Origin: Cyprinodon diabolis
Taxonomy: Eukaryota > Chordata > Actinopteri > Cyprinodontiformes > Cyprinodontidae
Length of the DNA: 64,000 nt
NCBI GenBank assembly: GCA_030533445.1
Contig: CM060083.1
Location: 25,986,166 to 26,050,165, forward strand
Reading direction: 5' to 3'
Shown here: in pieces, positions 23,101-37,500 of the stretch
Numbering within the stretch: the stretch's first letter is position 1
How the letters are laid out: each line of letters opens with the position of its first letter
Position numbers and translations under genes: made by a program
The notes under the pieces: model-generated
The model's database searches: none
Told to the model about the DNA's origin: nothing
The model's input: only the letters and a program-made list of their open reading frames with translations

Positions 23101-23662
23101 AAAATATCCACTGGACTTGGTTTTCAAGATTTGAAGACGTTTCGCCACCTCTCCAGGAATCTTTCTCAATTCAAATGTCTGGATCCGCAGTGAGTTTGAG
23201 TCTTATATGGACAAGGCCTTGTATTGCTTGGGAACATGCAAATGGTAACCGATGAATGGGTCGTTTAGTTCCATCGTTAGCCTGTAATATCTGAACCTGC
23301 CTATGATTCTAGGGGTCGGTCGTTAAAGGGGGGATTGCCATTAAGGGGGGGATTGTCTCCTGTAATACCTGAAACCTGTCTATGATTGTTAAGGGTCGGT
23401 CGTTAAAGAGGTATTGTTCACCGGCTGGAGCGGGTAGGTCCCTCGTTCCTCTGTGATGGGGTGGGGGGTTTGGTGATATCCCTTCCAGATATCACCAAAC
23501 GACCCATTCATCGGTTACCTTTTGCATGTTCCCAAGGAATACAAGGCCTTGTCCATATAAGACTCAAACTCACTGCGGATCCAGACATTTGAATTGAGAA
23601 AGCTTCCTGGAGAGTTGGCGAAACGTCTTCAAATCTTGAAAACCAAGTCCAGTGGATATTTT
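23101..23662. repeat. foldback element with 166-bp inverted arms
   Basis: The arms 23101-23266 and 23497-23662 are near-identical inverted copies (AAATATCCACTGGACTTGG ... GAATGGGTCGTTT and its complement), separated by 230 bp. Both arms encode nearly the same 50-residue shadow peptide on opposite strands. The spacer contains a partial direct repeat (CCTATGATT...GGGTCGGTCGTTAAAG twice) and a GATATC-centred palindrome. Arm sequence resembles a dispersed fish repeat with GACGTTTCGCCA. Confidence 0.85.
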
Positions 23663-23776
23663 TTGAATTTTTACGGTATTTCATTGCTTTGCTCAGCAAT
23701 CATGTAATGCTGCAAAGGGCTGTTAAGACTCTATTTTAGTGTAGGCTGCAAAACTATTAACATGTAAAGGACAGTT

Positions 23777-24112
23777 GTGTCAGGTTGAGTGGAGGTTTTG
23801 GAGGACACAAATGCACAGATGAGGGAGGCAGAGATAAGCTGTTGTAGGTTTAATGTCCAAAAAATGAAGCGATTGAAGCAAAAATCCCAAAATAACAAAT
23901 ACAGAAAACCAAAATCTAGGAGACGTCCAATAAAACACACATGGGGAGCCAGGAAATGACAAGAAACCAGCCAACAGTAACTGAACATGAGGTGTATAAA
24001 TGGGAGAGCAGGCTAATCAGCAGACTGGGAGCAGGTGTGGAGAGAGGAATCTCCAAGGGAACTAGGGGAAAAGAGACACAAGAGGGCAACAGAGGGCAAA
24101 CAAGAAACACCT
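23777..24112. repeat. dispersed repeat, family A copy 1
   Basis: It shares with 58678-58960 the order GTGTCAGGTT, GAGGA(C)CCAAATGCA, ACAAGAAACCAGC, GGAGCAGGTGTGG, CTAGGGGAAA(A)GAGACACA. The two copies are diverged and have no obvious ends. The open frames across both are non-coding shadows. Confidence 0.65.
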
Positions 24113-24357
24113 AAGAACCCAAATAAAATAAAATAAAAATACTAGTATAACACAAAATGGAAATGAAATCAATAAACAAGAAAATACAGAAAGACATGAA
24201 TCAATGTATAACTGAAAATGCAAAACAAAACAAAAAAAAATTAAACAGAACCAAAAAGTGCAGAGTCATGACAGATTGGTCCAGAGGACAGTTTAAAATG
24301 TACAGAAGGCACCCCTATCAATCTTTGGACAATATGAACCTAAAGTATTACAATTCT

Positions 24358-24402
24358 GGGCTGCACGAGTAGCAGGTAGCACTGTTGCCTTGTAAGAAGT
24401 TT
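24358..24402 (+). repeat. SINE-head fragment
   Basis: GGCTGCACGAGTAGCAGGTAGCACTGTTGCCTTG matches the A-box region of the 20122-20490 retroposon. Only the head remains. Confidence 0.55.
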
Positions 24403-24608
24403 TTATGGTGCATTTAGTAGTTCTCTTGAAACTGGCTTTATCCTGCAGTTAAACAAAGTTGAAATTTTTTTATTTGTTTTTTTAATTAGTCTTTGTAATC
24501 CTAGGTGGGGATTGCTACCTGTTCAGGGTGCCTGCTATCTGGAAATTCTTTTTATTTTCCAATTATAAAGGCCCAATAAGCGCATACAGCCTTTCTGTGT
24601 GTATCTAC

Positions 24609-24941
24609 TAGTGTTGCGCCGATGCCATTTTTTGGCCCCGATACCAATACCCGATACCTGGCTTTGCAGTATCGGTCGATACCGATACCATAATAATGTA
24701 AAATAATTCCCATCATGGCTTTGTCAAGTTTCTGCCTACCTTTGTGAAGCAGGAAAAAATCTAATACAAAGTGAATCCAGTAGAACTTTTTATTGCCTAC
24801 CTGGAATGGGTGACAATAGTTGAATAAACTTGCCTCTCAAAATGGTATCGGTGCCCTATTTGTTGATACTCGCCGATACCACCATTTTTGGGCAGTATCG
24901 GGGCCCCATCCGATACTGGTATCGGTATCGGTGCAACACTA
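24609..24941. mobile_element. 333-bp hAT-type MITE, TSD GTATCTAC
   Basis: Ends TAGTGTTGCGCCGATGCC and GGTATCGGTGCAACACTA, filled with CGATACC/GGTATCGG repeats. GTATCTAC is duplicated exactly at 24601-24608 and 24942-24949. It lies about 345 bp beyond the hmgcll1 stop. Confidence 0.88.
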
Positions 24942-25285
24942 GTATCTACCTTATAAATACAACAGAAAAAGTTTAAAAAAATATTATATATTATAGGTTT
25001 GTTATTAACAACTCAGGAAAGAAATACATATTTTAGATGTAATGAGGTATTACTTCAAATAAATCACTTTCCCACTGGTTACGGAACTGTGATAAATAAG
25101 GAATAAACAAACGACCAGGTATTCAATTAAATTCAGAAATTCAGATTCAAAAAGTAAACTTACAGTGGGTGCTTGGTGATCTTTTTTAGATTAAAAAGCA
25201 AGAAAACCTACATTCCAAATACATGGATTTCAGAAAAAGAACTTTAGAAAGTAACAGTTTTAACTAATTAGCTGGTATGGCATCC

Positions 25286-25390
25286 TCAAAGTGTCCTGCT
25301 TCTTCTCTGAGCCACCTTGGAGTTTGTTCTGCGATCTAAAGCCTTGCATATAAAGTCACCAGCTTCTATGACTCTGTCAAGGTTCACTCC
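25286..25390 (-). CDS. hmgcll1: hmgcll1 exon 9 (C-terminus, stop)
   Basis: Reads [20 protein letters not shown] then [14 protein letters not shown] and TGA. The motif before KVAQ is family-typical. The last six residues are basic and differ from the ASFNA-like human end and from the CKL peroxisomal signal of HMGCL. Confidence 0.92.
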   Translation of the reverse strand, partial: GVNLDRVIEAGDFICKALDRRTNSKVAQRRSRTL

Positions 25391-28300
25391 CTGTGAAACA
25401 GATGCCACATTCATTAAAAATGTTTTAAACTTTTTAAAACTCAAGGCATGATAAAATTTAGGTAAATACAAACAGGTTATTTTGCAAATAAATTCCAGTC
25501 AGTTTTACCAAAGAATTAAACTGCAATAAAAATGTTCCACCAGCAGGGGTAGGGATTGTAAAAGAGTTGGAGCATCCAGGTGTGCAGGGCCTTTCTCGTG
25601 CAAGTTGTGTTAAGCCATTGATATTAGAAAAATAAACTTTTACAGAGCAGCATATTTGCAGAGCAATCAGTTCATGTAAATATGGTCTGAAAGGTTGTAT
25701 GAGTTTGGGTTTTGGGGTGATTACTGAGACAAGAAATATGGCAGTCCTGCCAAAGTGAACTGTAAAAGGAAACTTACAGTTTCAATGCCCATGCCATGGA
25801 GCATGTAAAGAACATCCTCTGTTGAAATATTGCCAGATGAACCCTGTGCATAGGGGCATCCACCAAGGCCTGCCACTGCTGAATCCACCACTGAGACTCC
25901 CATCTGCAAGGACAGACAACAGGGACATTCAGCACATCCAAGAAAACTCCACATCATATTAAATCCAGGAACAACCTTGTTCTATTTGATTGTTCTGTCT
26001 GCTGCCCTGCACCTTGCCAAGCCTGCGGTCATGTTTTACAGCTATTTCAGAGAACTGTGGGCTGCAATGCTGAAGATGAGAGGGCAAAGAAAAGCCCCAC
26101 ATTATGGCTTAGTCATCCCCTATGCCAGCACCGCATAATTATGATTTTTTTTTCCCTAAGAGAGGAATATTATAAATACTGAACAGAGCATTTTATGTGT
26201 TACTGATCCTCCTGATTTTTCATGTTTTTACAAGTCGATTCTGCCCTCAACCACAGGGATTCTCTTCTTGCCACAGCAGGGAGAATGTTATTTCTTCTTA
26301 AACCCTCCTGATCTCCAGACTTGTCAATGTGACACTTCTTTGTGAATGAAAACTTCAAGAAAACCAATAACTGTTGCATTTTATAATGTTCCTGTTAAGG
26401 TAAAGTTATTTAAAAAAGTATTTATACCTTAAAAATTTGTTACATTACAGCCATAAGAATAATTACTTAAATAATTTCAAATACTGCACTGTATTTGGTC
26501 TAATTGTTATGTAATATACCAGCATATAGAGATGCATAATTGGGAAGTGAAAATAAAATGAAAGATGGTGGAAAAATGTTTAAAAAATAAGGTATGGGGT
26601 TGTAATCTTCAATTTGTTCTTTATCTGGCCTCCTAATTGAAATTTTGAACAGTCTTTGATGTTAACATGTAATCCTGAACACATTTTTACATAATTTCTT
26701 TTCCAGAATTAGCCTTTTTTAATCTCAATCCATCAAACCATCTGCTCCCCTTTTTTGCTGAAGAAAGCAGCCCCACAGCATGATTATATCACCACCATGT
26801 TCAACTAAGGGTAGGATCAGAATAACGTTGTGACAAATTAAACTTTTATCTCCCTTGACCATAGCACCTTCCATCTGCTGTGTTAACAAACTGTAGGTAA
26901 GAAATTTACTGTAAAACCAAATCATTTTTACCTTTTAACAGGGATGGAAGTAACATTCACTAGAATAGGTCCTCTCCATTAACAATGACTTAGTAAAGTT
27001 TTGCTCTTTTCAATGCTGGAGATGCTGTATGGAACTACTTGGGATCAGTGTGTGGCTTCTGATAACTTCCTGGTTCCTGAGCCAATCATATAAGCCAATC
27101 CTGAGCCATACCAAATTTAGAGCTGGTATGTTGGCAAAAAATGATGAAATGATGAGGGAAACCAAGGCCCTCATCAACAAGCTCTTTTTATATGGGATTA
27201 AACTCCACACAAGTGGACCCTATGGAGGCAGTGGGTTGTTCTTGATTTTAATTTGGGCATTCAGTTTAAAGTCCATGGGTAAACATATTCAACCAAATTT
27301 TCAAATTTTGCTTTTTCAAAATTATTTTATATCTACTTGTCTTGTTTTAATGTATGCGTCACAATCATATATATGCTACTATGACTGAAAATCCTATCAA
27401 TTATGTAGAAGTGGTTTGATGTAAAAAAAAAACAAAAAAACAGATATTTCAAAGGATGTAAAAAGTCCTGTAGGACTTAAAGTCTTTTGGATCACAATTA
27501 TGTTTGTTTACCAAAATTTTGTTTCAAGTAAGAGTGGATATGTTTTTTGCTCTTTATATGTAAATTATAATCACACAGAGAGGAATAGTACATTTTTAGT
27601 TGGGTTTTTTTTTTGGGTGACACCTAATCTAATGTTTTTAAATAGTGCCTGAAAAATCCCACTGCTGATTCTTTGCTTCAGTTTGTTTCCTGTGAAGTAA
27701 AGGAAAAATATAATTATTCTTAAATGCAATCAGTATTTCAACTAAAAACATTAATATATTAGACAAAAAAAATATGTTTTTTTTTATGCAAATCTTACAA
27801 GCCACCACAAGTATACTGCTTGTTTTCACCCCAAAATACATTGAAGCCAGACCTTCTGTTTTCAGTCAGTTTCAGGATGTTTTCCACATGTTTCTGGGAC
27901 TGTCATGAGAATATTAAAGTTGTTTTCCAGCTTCTATGTCAGAGCCAGATGTCAGAGGATCCTACAGTGAGACTAAATTAACAGTGCTCCTCTCAATGGC
28001 AGTCGGATCATGTTGAGCTTCCATCCCGCAGAGCACGACCAGGGAACTTAAATTAAAAAGGACCTCTACAGCTATTTTGGAACAATGCAGCTAATTGGCT
28101 GTTTTTCCTGCAGACAAGAACCTGCCTCTTTCAGGGTTTGTCTGAGCCAGCAGTAATTGCTGTTTGTGTTGGCAAAGGGAGGGGAGGAGGTGTACGTTAC
28201 CCGTGCACCAGATTTCCAGACCTTGGTGGAAGCCAGAGGAGGATACTTTTCAAGGCAGGTCTTAGTTTTTTTCTTTGTAGTATAAACACATCTTTCATGC

Positions 28301-31300
28301 CAATCGTCCTCCTCTAAGCTGCTACCACTGAAAGGTCACAAGCCTTCAGCATGAACGTACCCCTTCAGCAGCATTATCCGTACCTCTAATCATCCAGGAA
28401 CTGGTGGTCAGTGCTTAAGCTCTAAACCCCTCAGTTAGATTTACAGTACCCAGATGTTTGATCCACATTAAAAAGCCATATTCACTAGGAGGTGGCTATA
28501 AAAAAAAAACAATGCATTCCTGGATAAAGACAATATGCCTTTTCAAACTCTAATGATGCAGGGAAAGTTTGTAGACATTCTAAAATACAATTGGATGAAG
28601 GTGTGAGATGGACAAGCTCCCAAATCTGTATAAAGGCTGTCAAAGGAGATACTGTGTATATATATGCAACTGAAACTGAAATGACAGATATCAGACAAAG
28701 ACGTATATAACCAACATTTCCAGGAATAAAGAAAAGGCTTGCATCAGGAAAAAAGGTGATATGCCAAAGATGCTCACAGGATAGAACTGTACTTTATTAT
28801 TTAGAATTGTACTTTTTAATATCCGTATTCATAAAAGAAATTTACAAATTGAGTCAATTTCTATTCCATGTAAACCATTTTATGGATTAGTGGGTTAATT
28901 TTATTTATAATCTCATAAATCCAAATACAATCAGTCTTTGGTAATATTCTAGGCACTTTAAAACACTTACAAAATTCATTAGAAAAGTTATGGAGCTGAT
29001 TTTCTTTTTTTATTCAATTTTATTATTTAAAAAAATTATGCGTATTCTATAAAAGTTATATGTGTAAAATAATTCCGTGGTACCATTTAAATGCAGCATT
29101 CCAGCCTAATTACGGTACACAGTTTGGGAACTAGCTGTGGCAGTTTTTATGTTTGCTGTATGTATTTATAGACAACCTATTGTTAGCTTAATTGTAATTA
29201 TAAGCCTGTAAGCACTATCAGCTAGAGCAGGACTTTAACTATATGTGTGTAGTAAATGAAGTTAAGCTATGCATGTTTCAGGTGACATGTTATTAGCATA
29301 TTATGGCTTTTTACTTGTTTTTACAGCCTTAGAGCAGAATATCATACATGAATGAACCTCCGGCTGAAATAACACTAATCCTATCTGTAGTGATGAAAAA
29401 AGAGCATAGTGGAAACTGCAGCATCATAAGTAGGTCATCAGTGAGTGAATACAGGTATAATACTCCTGAAAAATAACAGGTTAATTTACTCGCCTTTAAA
29501 GCAGCACATACATGGATATGACATTAATGTCCTGATCTTTAATAAATCAGACAAATACTCAGTATCTATCCCTTAAAATTATTTAATATTGGAGTTCTGA
29601 TCAATTTTATGTCTAGCTTTTATCGAATCGTACAGATTGATTCTACAGATATTTGTTGGACGAATGGGTAGTTCAGAGGATGACACCATGATGCCCAATT
29701 ATGTATTTTCCACTCCAAATAAATACATTCATTGTTATTGGTAATATAACTTAGACTTAGACTCAGCTTTATTTATTCCTTGGTATTACTCTTTCAGAGA
29801 AATTCTGGTTCCAGTAGCTTATATGGAGAACAAAGAACAGAGTTAAAGCAAGATGCCACTAATGATAGAAATACAACAGGAAATATAAAGAGGGTATACA
29901 GTACAAAATAGCATAAGAAAAGTTGTAATGTCCTAGAGTATGTTTCCTTTAGATATAAAATATCTGCACAGTAAAGAGGTAAGGGAAAGAGAGGGAAAGG
30001 CTAGACAATAGTTGACTTTTTTTAATTATTGCACATGCACTGCAGAACAAAGTGGAAAATTTTGTGAGGAATAGCAATTCAGCCACAAATTCAAATGCCA
30101 CTTGACATTTTACAGCAGGCAAAACTGATGCTGCAGTGCATTAGGTGTTGTTTGCTAAACTAATATCAAAGCTTCATGCAATGGGTTTCCATAGTCAAAC
30201 AGCTCCATCATTACTAATATGGTTACATTACAGAGTAAAATGCAAAGCATTAGAGGAAGCAATGTAAAATACTACTGCAGCCACAATTTAATTCATGTTT
30301 ATATTATTTTAATTGTTTGTGAATGGATTGTGGTGGGCTGTTTTTAAGTTTATAAAATTTAGCCCCTCATGTCTAGTTGAATAAACTCTTAAAGATCCAA
30401 TATATTTTTTATGCAAGTTGTGTAAGAACATATCTGTTTTCAAAAGATGAAACCTCTCCATTAGAGCTCTTTTGGAACATTGGATATAAATTTATATAAG
30501 TATAATCGTAAATCTAGTTGAATCCTTCACACTAGAGTAAAAAATGTTTAAACAGTTTAATATATGGTGGGAAAATATTAAATTATGTGGATTAAGAAGG
30601 GGATGTAACTCATGTTTTTATGTGTAAGACTGATGAGCAAATCATTTTAGAATTGAGGAACAAATCTCCTTGTTTTACTGTAAAAATAAATAAAATGCAT
30701 TATTTATCAATTTATATTAAAACTGTTGCCTGTTTTAGTTCAAGAATTTCGATAGATAAAACATTTGATCCCAAATTATAGAATCATTTAACTCTAACCT
30801 GAATTGTACCAGTGATCCAAGCATGTCATTCCATCATATTTAAATGATTAGAAGCAAATGTTAGGTTTAGTAGCTAGTTTAGATGTTTTGATCAATTGGG
30901 TTTGAAAGAATGTATCAGTTTTCTAAACTTTGTAATTTTTCTTTGAGCCACAGAATATTGGAATGTGATTTCCAAATAAAAAACATTTAGGAAAAATTCC
31001 TTTAAATAGTTTTCCCATGAAATGCGGCACTAACCAACACTAATTACAATGTCTTTCTCTGATAAATAGTAAAGATTACGTTATCAACAAATAAATCCAA
31101 CAAGAAATTCCTATAACTGCCTGTTACTGTCGTACGTAAGCCATATTCAAAATACCCCAGATCCAGTAGTACAATCTACACAAATATTGCAGGAAACCAA
31201 AAAGAATTTCCATGCCAGGCCTGTGAAATCTAAGCACATACATTATCTTTGTGTGACCTACCACAGTAGGTTTCAGACAAAGCTCCCCCAACCTCCTGGA

Positions 31301-34300
31301 AAAAAAAAAAAAAGTTACAAAGACAGAGGAATGTCTTTATCGGGAACAAAAGAGGTGACTCAGGGCTGACAGCACTGGGGGAATTCATTTCTCTCTCTGT
31401 TGGTGGTGTGGAGTTCTGGCACACGGTAATGAAAAACTATGATAAAATCTTTCATTTCCTTCTTGTTTATAGGTGAGCAAATGGCAAGCTAAGTATTCTC
31501 GGCTGCTATTATTTTCTCTGAGTATGCCACAGCTGTGATGAATCATATATGATGTGCAGAATAATTTTACAGATGTACAGTGTTCCCTTTATCCCACTGT
31601 ATAACGTTACAGCTTTAGAACCCCTGGAAACATTGCCATTTAAAACTAACAATGTGGAGTCTTTCTAAAGCCTAACTTGCAATCAATTTTGACAGCAACA
31701 TTAGTTGTGAATTGAATATTGTACTTCAACATTTATGCATTTTATATTGCAACCAAAATAAATTTTGTGTGCACAACCTCCAACAAAGAAGGTGGTTTAA
31801 AAACTTTGTTATTCAAGGCTTCAGTACTATTCACTACATTCTCAGCACAGAGTAACCTGAAAGGATCATTTTCGGTTGGCTTTAAGCACAGCATTGTCAG
31901 GGAGTTCAACAGCCAAGCGACAGACGAGTTAGGAGCCCCCCAGGGTCCTTCCATCCACCTCTCTCCCAGTTGCTTTGTCCTACAGACACCGAATAGGTGA
32001 GCCTTTGTCCTGACCCCCTCACATCTACTGACCCACCCAGCCCCCAATGGGCTTCCTCATGTGCAATGACAATGTGCTTCAGAGAACTGATACAGCCATA
32101 TCTTAGTTACCTCTGTTTTATGTCTGTATATATGTCAGGTTTGCACTTGCCGCAGGCAAAGCGTTGAAAAACACCCAAATTATGCTTTTGTGGGTTATTA
32201 TGAGGCACATCAATGAGAGTCCTCTAAATTTAACTTTGAAGGTATGGTTTACTGAAAAATATTCTAAACATTTGTTTAAGATACTGTATTTTTCATCGTG
32301 ATTATTGCGGGAGTAGTGTTACTTTTCAGTGTTTACTCTTCTTCTTAAATTGTGTTTTAAAGACTTTCTTTGCTTGATTTTAAACATTCAGTTCATTTGT
32401 TGAAATTATGCATTATAAATGAAATTCACTTAGAATAGCCATGCTAGAAAACAAATTCTTGCTTCCAACTCATCAAATATTGACACTTGGTGAAGAATCA
32501 ATTCAAACATTAAATCAATGACAATCCTGACTTAATTTGGGCAAAACAGGTGTAGGCATGATTACTGGGTTTCACCAAAGGACGCCTCTTAATTTCACTA
32601 ATGCAAGAGAGGGTCAAGAAATATCCAGTGCATAAGAGGCTGTCCAGCTGAACATGGAGTTCAAGGAGAAATCAAGATGGAATCTGGCCTCTACTTGTGA
32701 TCGCACACATGATCAGGAGTAGAAGCCTGTCAAGATTTCAGAAATTTAATTGCAACCAACAGAACTAGGAGAGGGGGATGTTATACTGTTTCTGATAAAT
32801 TAAATGTGTGAGTAAATAGACATTAGTTTAAGAGACATATGGAAATCAAATGGCTTTAATCAGTGTAATTTTTGACAAAATTTTACATAAATGTTAGCCC
32901 TAGCCTTTTGCCGAAAGTATAATTGATTTTCTTCTTTTAATTCATATTTAGTCAACAAAAATCTTGCATTTCCAAAAAAAAGGGACAAAATTTTGCAGTC
33001 AAGGAAATGTACACTTTCTTCCACAATTAACTTTATTAGTAACATCACATCAGCAGTGATGTACTCAGCTGGCAACAGGTGTAAACTAATTACACAACCT
33101 TATTCAACATTTTAAGCTCTGACTAATCACACTGTCTCTAGTTCATCAAGGCAAAGAAAAGATTTAGGCACTTACACTTTTCAAATTTAACTATATCTGT
33201 ATGAACACATCTAATGATATAAATTGAATAGCAGCTGTAAAAAATAAATAAATAAAACAAAAAACAGCAATCAAAGATGAGGGAAGGATGACCCTTCTCT
33301 GAATTTACACTACTTGCAGAGAAGTGTCTGGGTAAGAGTTAGAGCAAGTTGAGCTGTTCTTTGGCTCCAATTAAGGCAGTCAAGTAAATTAACCCTTCTC
33401 TAATGACGTGCCAACATTCATGCAGATAATTATCAGGGAAGACAAAAGGTTGATTTTCATCCCTGAAAAAACAGGTTATTGTGCTCTACCTAAAACTTCA
33501 GGTCCCTCATCCAGAACCTGCCCTATAAAGGGACAGACCATATCTGACACACCTGTGTTTGAGGGTGCCTTTTATAAGCTAGGTTCTTTTCACAAAGTGA
33601 ATAAGAAAAATATTCTGATATTTTAATTGTATAATTGTAATTGTATAATTGTATAGATGTACTGTATATATTTGTATATAATTGTATAGATATTTGGTTA
33701 AGTAAAAAATGCTTATACATAATTGTAGGGAATAAATTTTGTGATATGTATCCGCAGTGGCGGCCGGCCCATAGGGGGCGCCGGGGCACCGCCCTCCCTG
33801 ATAAGAAGAGAGAAATGTAAAATATATTTTTAGAAATTAACTCATAAATGTCACTTTTACTCTCTAGAGTGTGTACCTATAAGCAAAACAAATTATATAA
33901 ACTACATTTCCCTATCTACTGTCATTCATTTGTGGATTTCCACAGACAGACTCGTCTCTGTCTTGGGGCTGTGATCAGACTGCGCCACATTTGCAGAGAA
34001 TCTGCCAATCATGTACCATTGCTAGGTGAATTTAATAATTTAATGGCCAATCAGCGTCTCAAAAATTTATGATCTTGGGGCTCTGAAAATACTGCACTTT
34101 AACAGGCTTCTGCACCCAATGCGCAGGTGCAGACAATTAGAGGGACGATGGCGAACGTAACGAGCGAGATGCAGCTTCCACCAAATTCGGTGAGATCCTT
34201 ATTTATCTACCCGTTTGCCAGAAGAACATCCCTGTTGTAGGATATGAAAATTTCCTGTCATGGTTATTGTGACTGTGACGAATCCACCTCGTCACTTAAA

Positions 34301-34469
34301 ACAATCTCTAACTTTGCGCGCCACACACATTCCTGTTATACTGTGTTTGTGAGGACCAATACACTCGCGTTAAGCCCAGTAGCTCCATTAACTTAAAACA
34401 CACAAGCTTTTCCTGGTTACCTGCTGGCGTATTGAGGGTGCAAACTTAATATTTCAGTGGGGTTATCCG

Positions 34470-34503
<34 letters not shown>

Positions 34504-37500
34504 TGTACGTGTTTATGCTACGGGGACTTGTCATCTTCAGTCTGGCGGCGTCTTTGCTGGGTTCAAACCCAGTATGGTGTAATTGAATAAGTCAATGAAT
34601 CTGTGTAAAGGAATTCAGTTGTAAAAATGATTTGTTTTTGTACATCAATTGTTTGTGGAGGTAATATATGGACAAAACTGATTTATGAGAAGAAATCAGA
34701 AATAAGAGAGCCTGAGGTGAGGGGCTTAAACTATTTAATGAGGGCTGTGGGAAGAAGAGCGGCAATTTCTGTTTTCTGTTTCTTTGTTACATTGCTGGTA
34801 ACTGGAGGGAGGCTGAGGCCCAGAGGATCTTGTATATGTTTAGTTTCTTTTGCACCCTGTTTTGAGTTTTTGAGCACGATAAATCACCAACACCGGTAAC
34901 CCGACTGAGCCTGGATTCTTGGAGGCCAAAGAACCCCGTCACCCAAATCATCACTGTTACTGTTATTATATAGTAAATTAAATCATTACTGTTAAATTGT
35001 ATTTCATTTCCAATTGTTTATTTGAATTCTTATTCTGGATTAGTTGGAGACATACACTAGGCTATATCAGCCCCACCAAAAATATTTTTCACCAGCCGCC
35101 ACTGTGTATCAAATAATTTGTCATTTTTGTTCACATGCATTTGGGTCAAATTATGGTGCTAATACCCTCTCTGTTTATTAGGGTGCCCCACAGTGCTGGA
35201 TTTAACAAAGACATAATTTCAACTTAGGCTTCCGAATACCTCATATCAGAATGAACATTCAATCCATAAGCCGCTATATGATTACAAACAGTCCTTTCGA
35301 CATGTTTTTTTTATTTTCACAACCATGGTTGGAAGTGCAAAATAGCTTAGCCACATCGCTTCCAGCGGGCGGATGGTCTTCTGAGGGATCTCCTCCTGGA
35401 CCTGAACAAAAGCATCTGCCAACTCCTGGACAGTCTGTGCCGCAATGTAATGTTAGTCCATGGTTGATAGATCAAGAAATGATGTTCCAGATCAAATTTA
35501 GGTCTGGGGACAGGGAAGACCAATCCGTAGCTTCAGTGCCTTCATCCTGTAGGAACTGCTAACCCACTCCAGCCACATGAGGTCTAGCATTGTTCTGCAT
35601 TAGGAGGAACTCAGGGCCAACTGCACCAGCATATGGTCTCTCAAGGGATCTAAGGATCTCACCTCGGTAGAAGAAATATCAGCTGTGCTGCTGCCATCAC
35701 AGCTTTGTTTATATATGTTGGAGATCTGCCTGTTTTGCCAGTGTAGTCCTGTTTCTCTGACTGTGACTGGCTGGGTGTGCTCGCTTCATCCTCTGACATG
35801 GGAGTTGGCTCATAGCTCGTCTGCCTGACTGTGTGTTTCCTGAACGGGGCCACCTTTTACAGTTGTTTTTTTTATCTCTGGTTCTGTCTCCTTGAACCCC
35901 AGTCGGCCTCGGCAGATGGCCACTCACACTGAGCTTGGTTCTGCTGGAGGTTTCTTCCTGTTAAAAGGGAGTTTTTTTCTCCCACTGTCGCTACAAGCAT
36001 GCTTAGTGTGAGGGATTGCATTCGAATCAATGAGTCGATGCAATCAACTGGTTTTCTTTAGATAGAAAACTTAAAGTAAATCTGACTGTATGATCTGGTG
36101 AACTGTAAAGTGTCTTGAGACATGGGCGTAGGTTTGCATAGGGACCATAGGGACATGTCCCTACCAAAATTTTGAACCGACCTAATTTTCCCTACCAATA
36201 ATTGGATTTGAGCAACATGTTTATAATTTACAGCGGTCATAGGCGGATCTACTGGGGTGGCATAGGGTGGCAAATGCCACCCTAAATGACAGCCTTGCCA
36301 CCCCTGCTGCCACCCCAGTTGGCGGTAGGGGTGGCGAGGCTTATAAATTATGGATAATTTGAGAATTACGACCGCTAATTTCTAATGTCGGACTGCAGTG
36401 AATGCAGCACGAGATGACGCGAGAGCGACTGAGACTGATTGTTTTGAAAACCGAATGGGGCAAAGCGAGGGAGCCAGGGGTCATGGGGAGAGGAGAAACG
36501 GGATGAAACAGGTAAAAATTGATTAACTATCTATCGAGAAATGAAATCATAATGAAAGCACAATGTTGCTAGCATAGCTGCAATGTTGATTTTGAGATGA
36601 TAAAAATCAGGTTGCAGAACGTTATTTCCCTATCTATGATGTTAGTTAGGCCTGACGTTTCAGGCTCATAAAGAAATATTTGCGGTCAACTATGACAGAA
36701 AAGAGACGATCACGTTTAGTTGTACTCAAATCAAAACGCACAAAGGCATTGGATCTAAATAAATTTGTGAAGAATTTTGCTGAGCAACGTGGAAATCACT
36801 GCATTCAGCTGTTATAGTCATGTTAACTTTATGTTATGCTCTCTGGTGAACCTTTACAGAGCTGTTACATTTTGTTTTGGCACCTGAGAAAATCTGATAT
36901 TTCCTTTAATTAAAACCAAAAGTGTTAAAAGTTAAAAATGTGATACTGGTGTGAATCCTGCTTAATATGAAGCAGTGTTGTTGTTTCTTTTTTGTGTATA
37001 TAATATGAAACTATCCAGAAATTACCTGTATGAACCTACTCACAAGCAAAATGTATTTTTTATGTTGCTTCTTTTCAGATTTTTGGAGATTTTGATGTAA
37101 CATACAGAACCCGCCTTTTTGTTGATTTGTTGATACAGCAGTATGGAGGACCAACTCTGCCATATTTAAAAATAAATACAGAAATAAATAAATGCTCAAT
37201 AAATAAATAAGCATACAATTAATTGCCACCAAAAATACAAACAACAAATAAATGTAAGTAGAAATTAAATTATATAGCTAGTCATAAAGGTATATAACTG
37301 TTTTTATTTCTTTGCCTTTTTAATATTTACCTTATTTATTTTTTTGTCATTTATTATCTTCAACTTCATTTTTTAATTACTTATATTTTAAGTATTTATT
37401 TATGTGCATGTTATAATATTTTTGTCTGTTTTATTCTTCCTTTGTATTTTTTTACCCTAGTTATTTCTTCGCCGCTATTTCTTTCTGCCTGCCCTTTTTA

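Larger units (their letters stand above)
19193..25285. other. gfral-hmgcll1 intergenic region (convergent 3' ends)
   Basis: Apart from the repeats listed separately, no gene is seen between the stops of gfral (+) and hmgcll1 (-). The two genes converge, so this space holds both 3' UTRs. I could not choose a confident poly(A) site for either. Confidence 0.6.
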
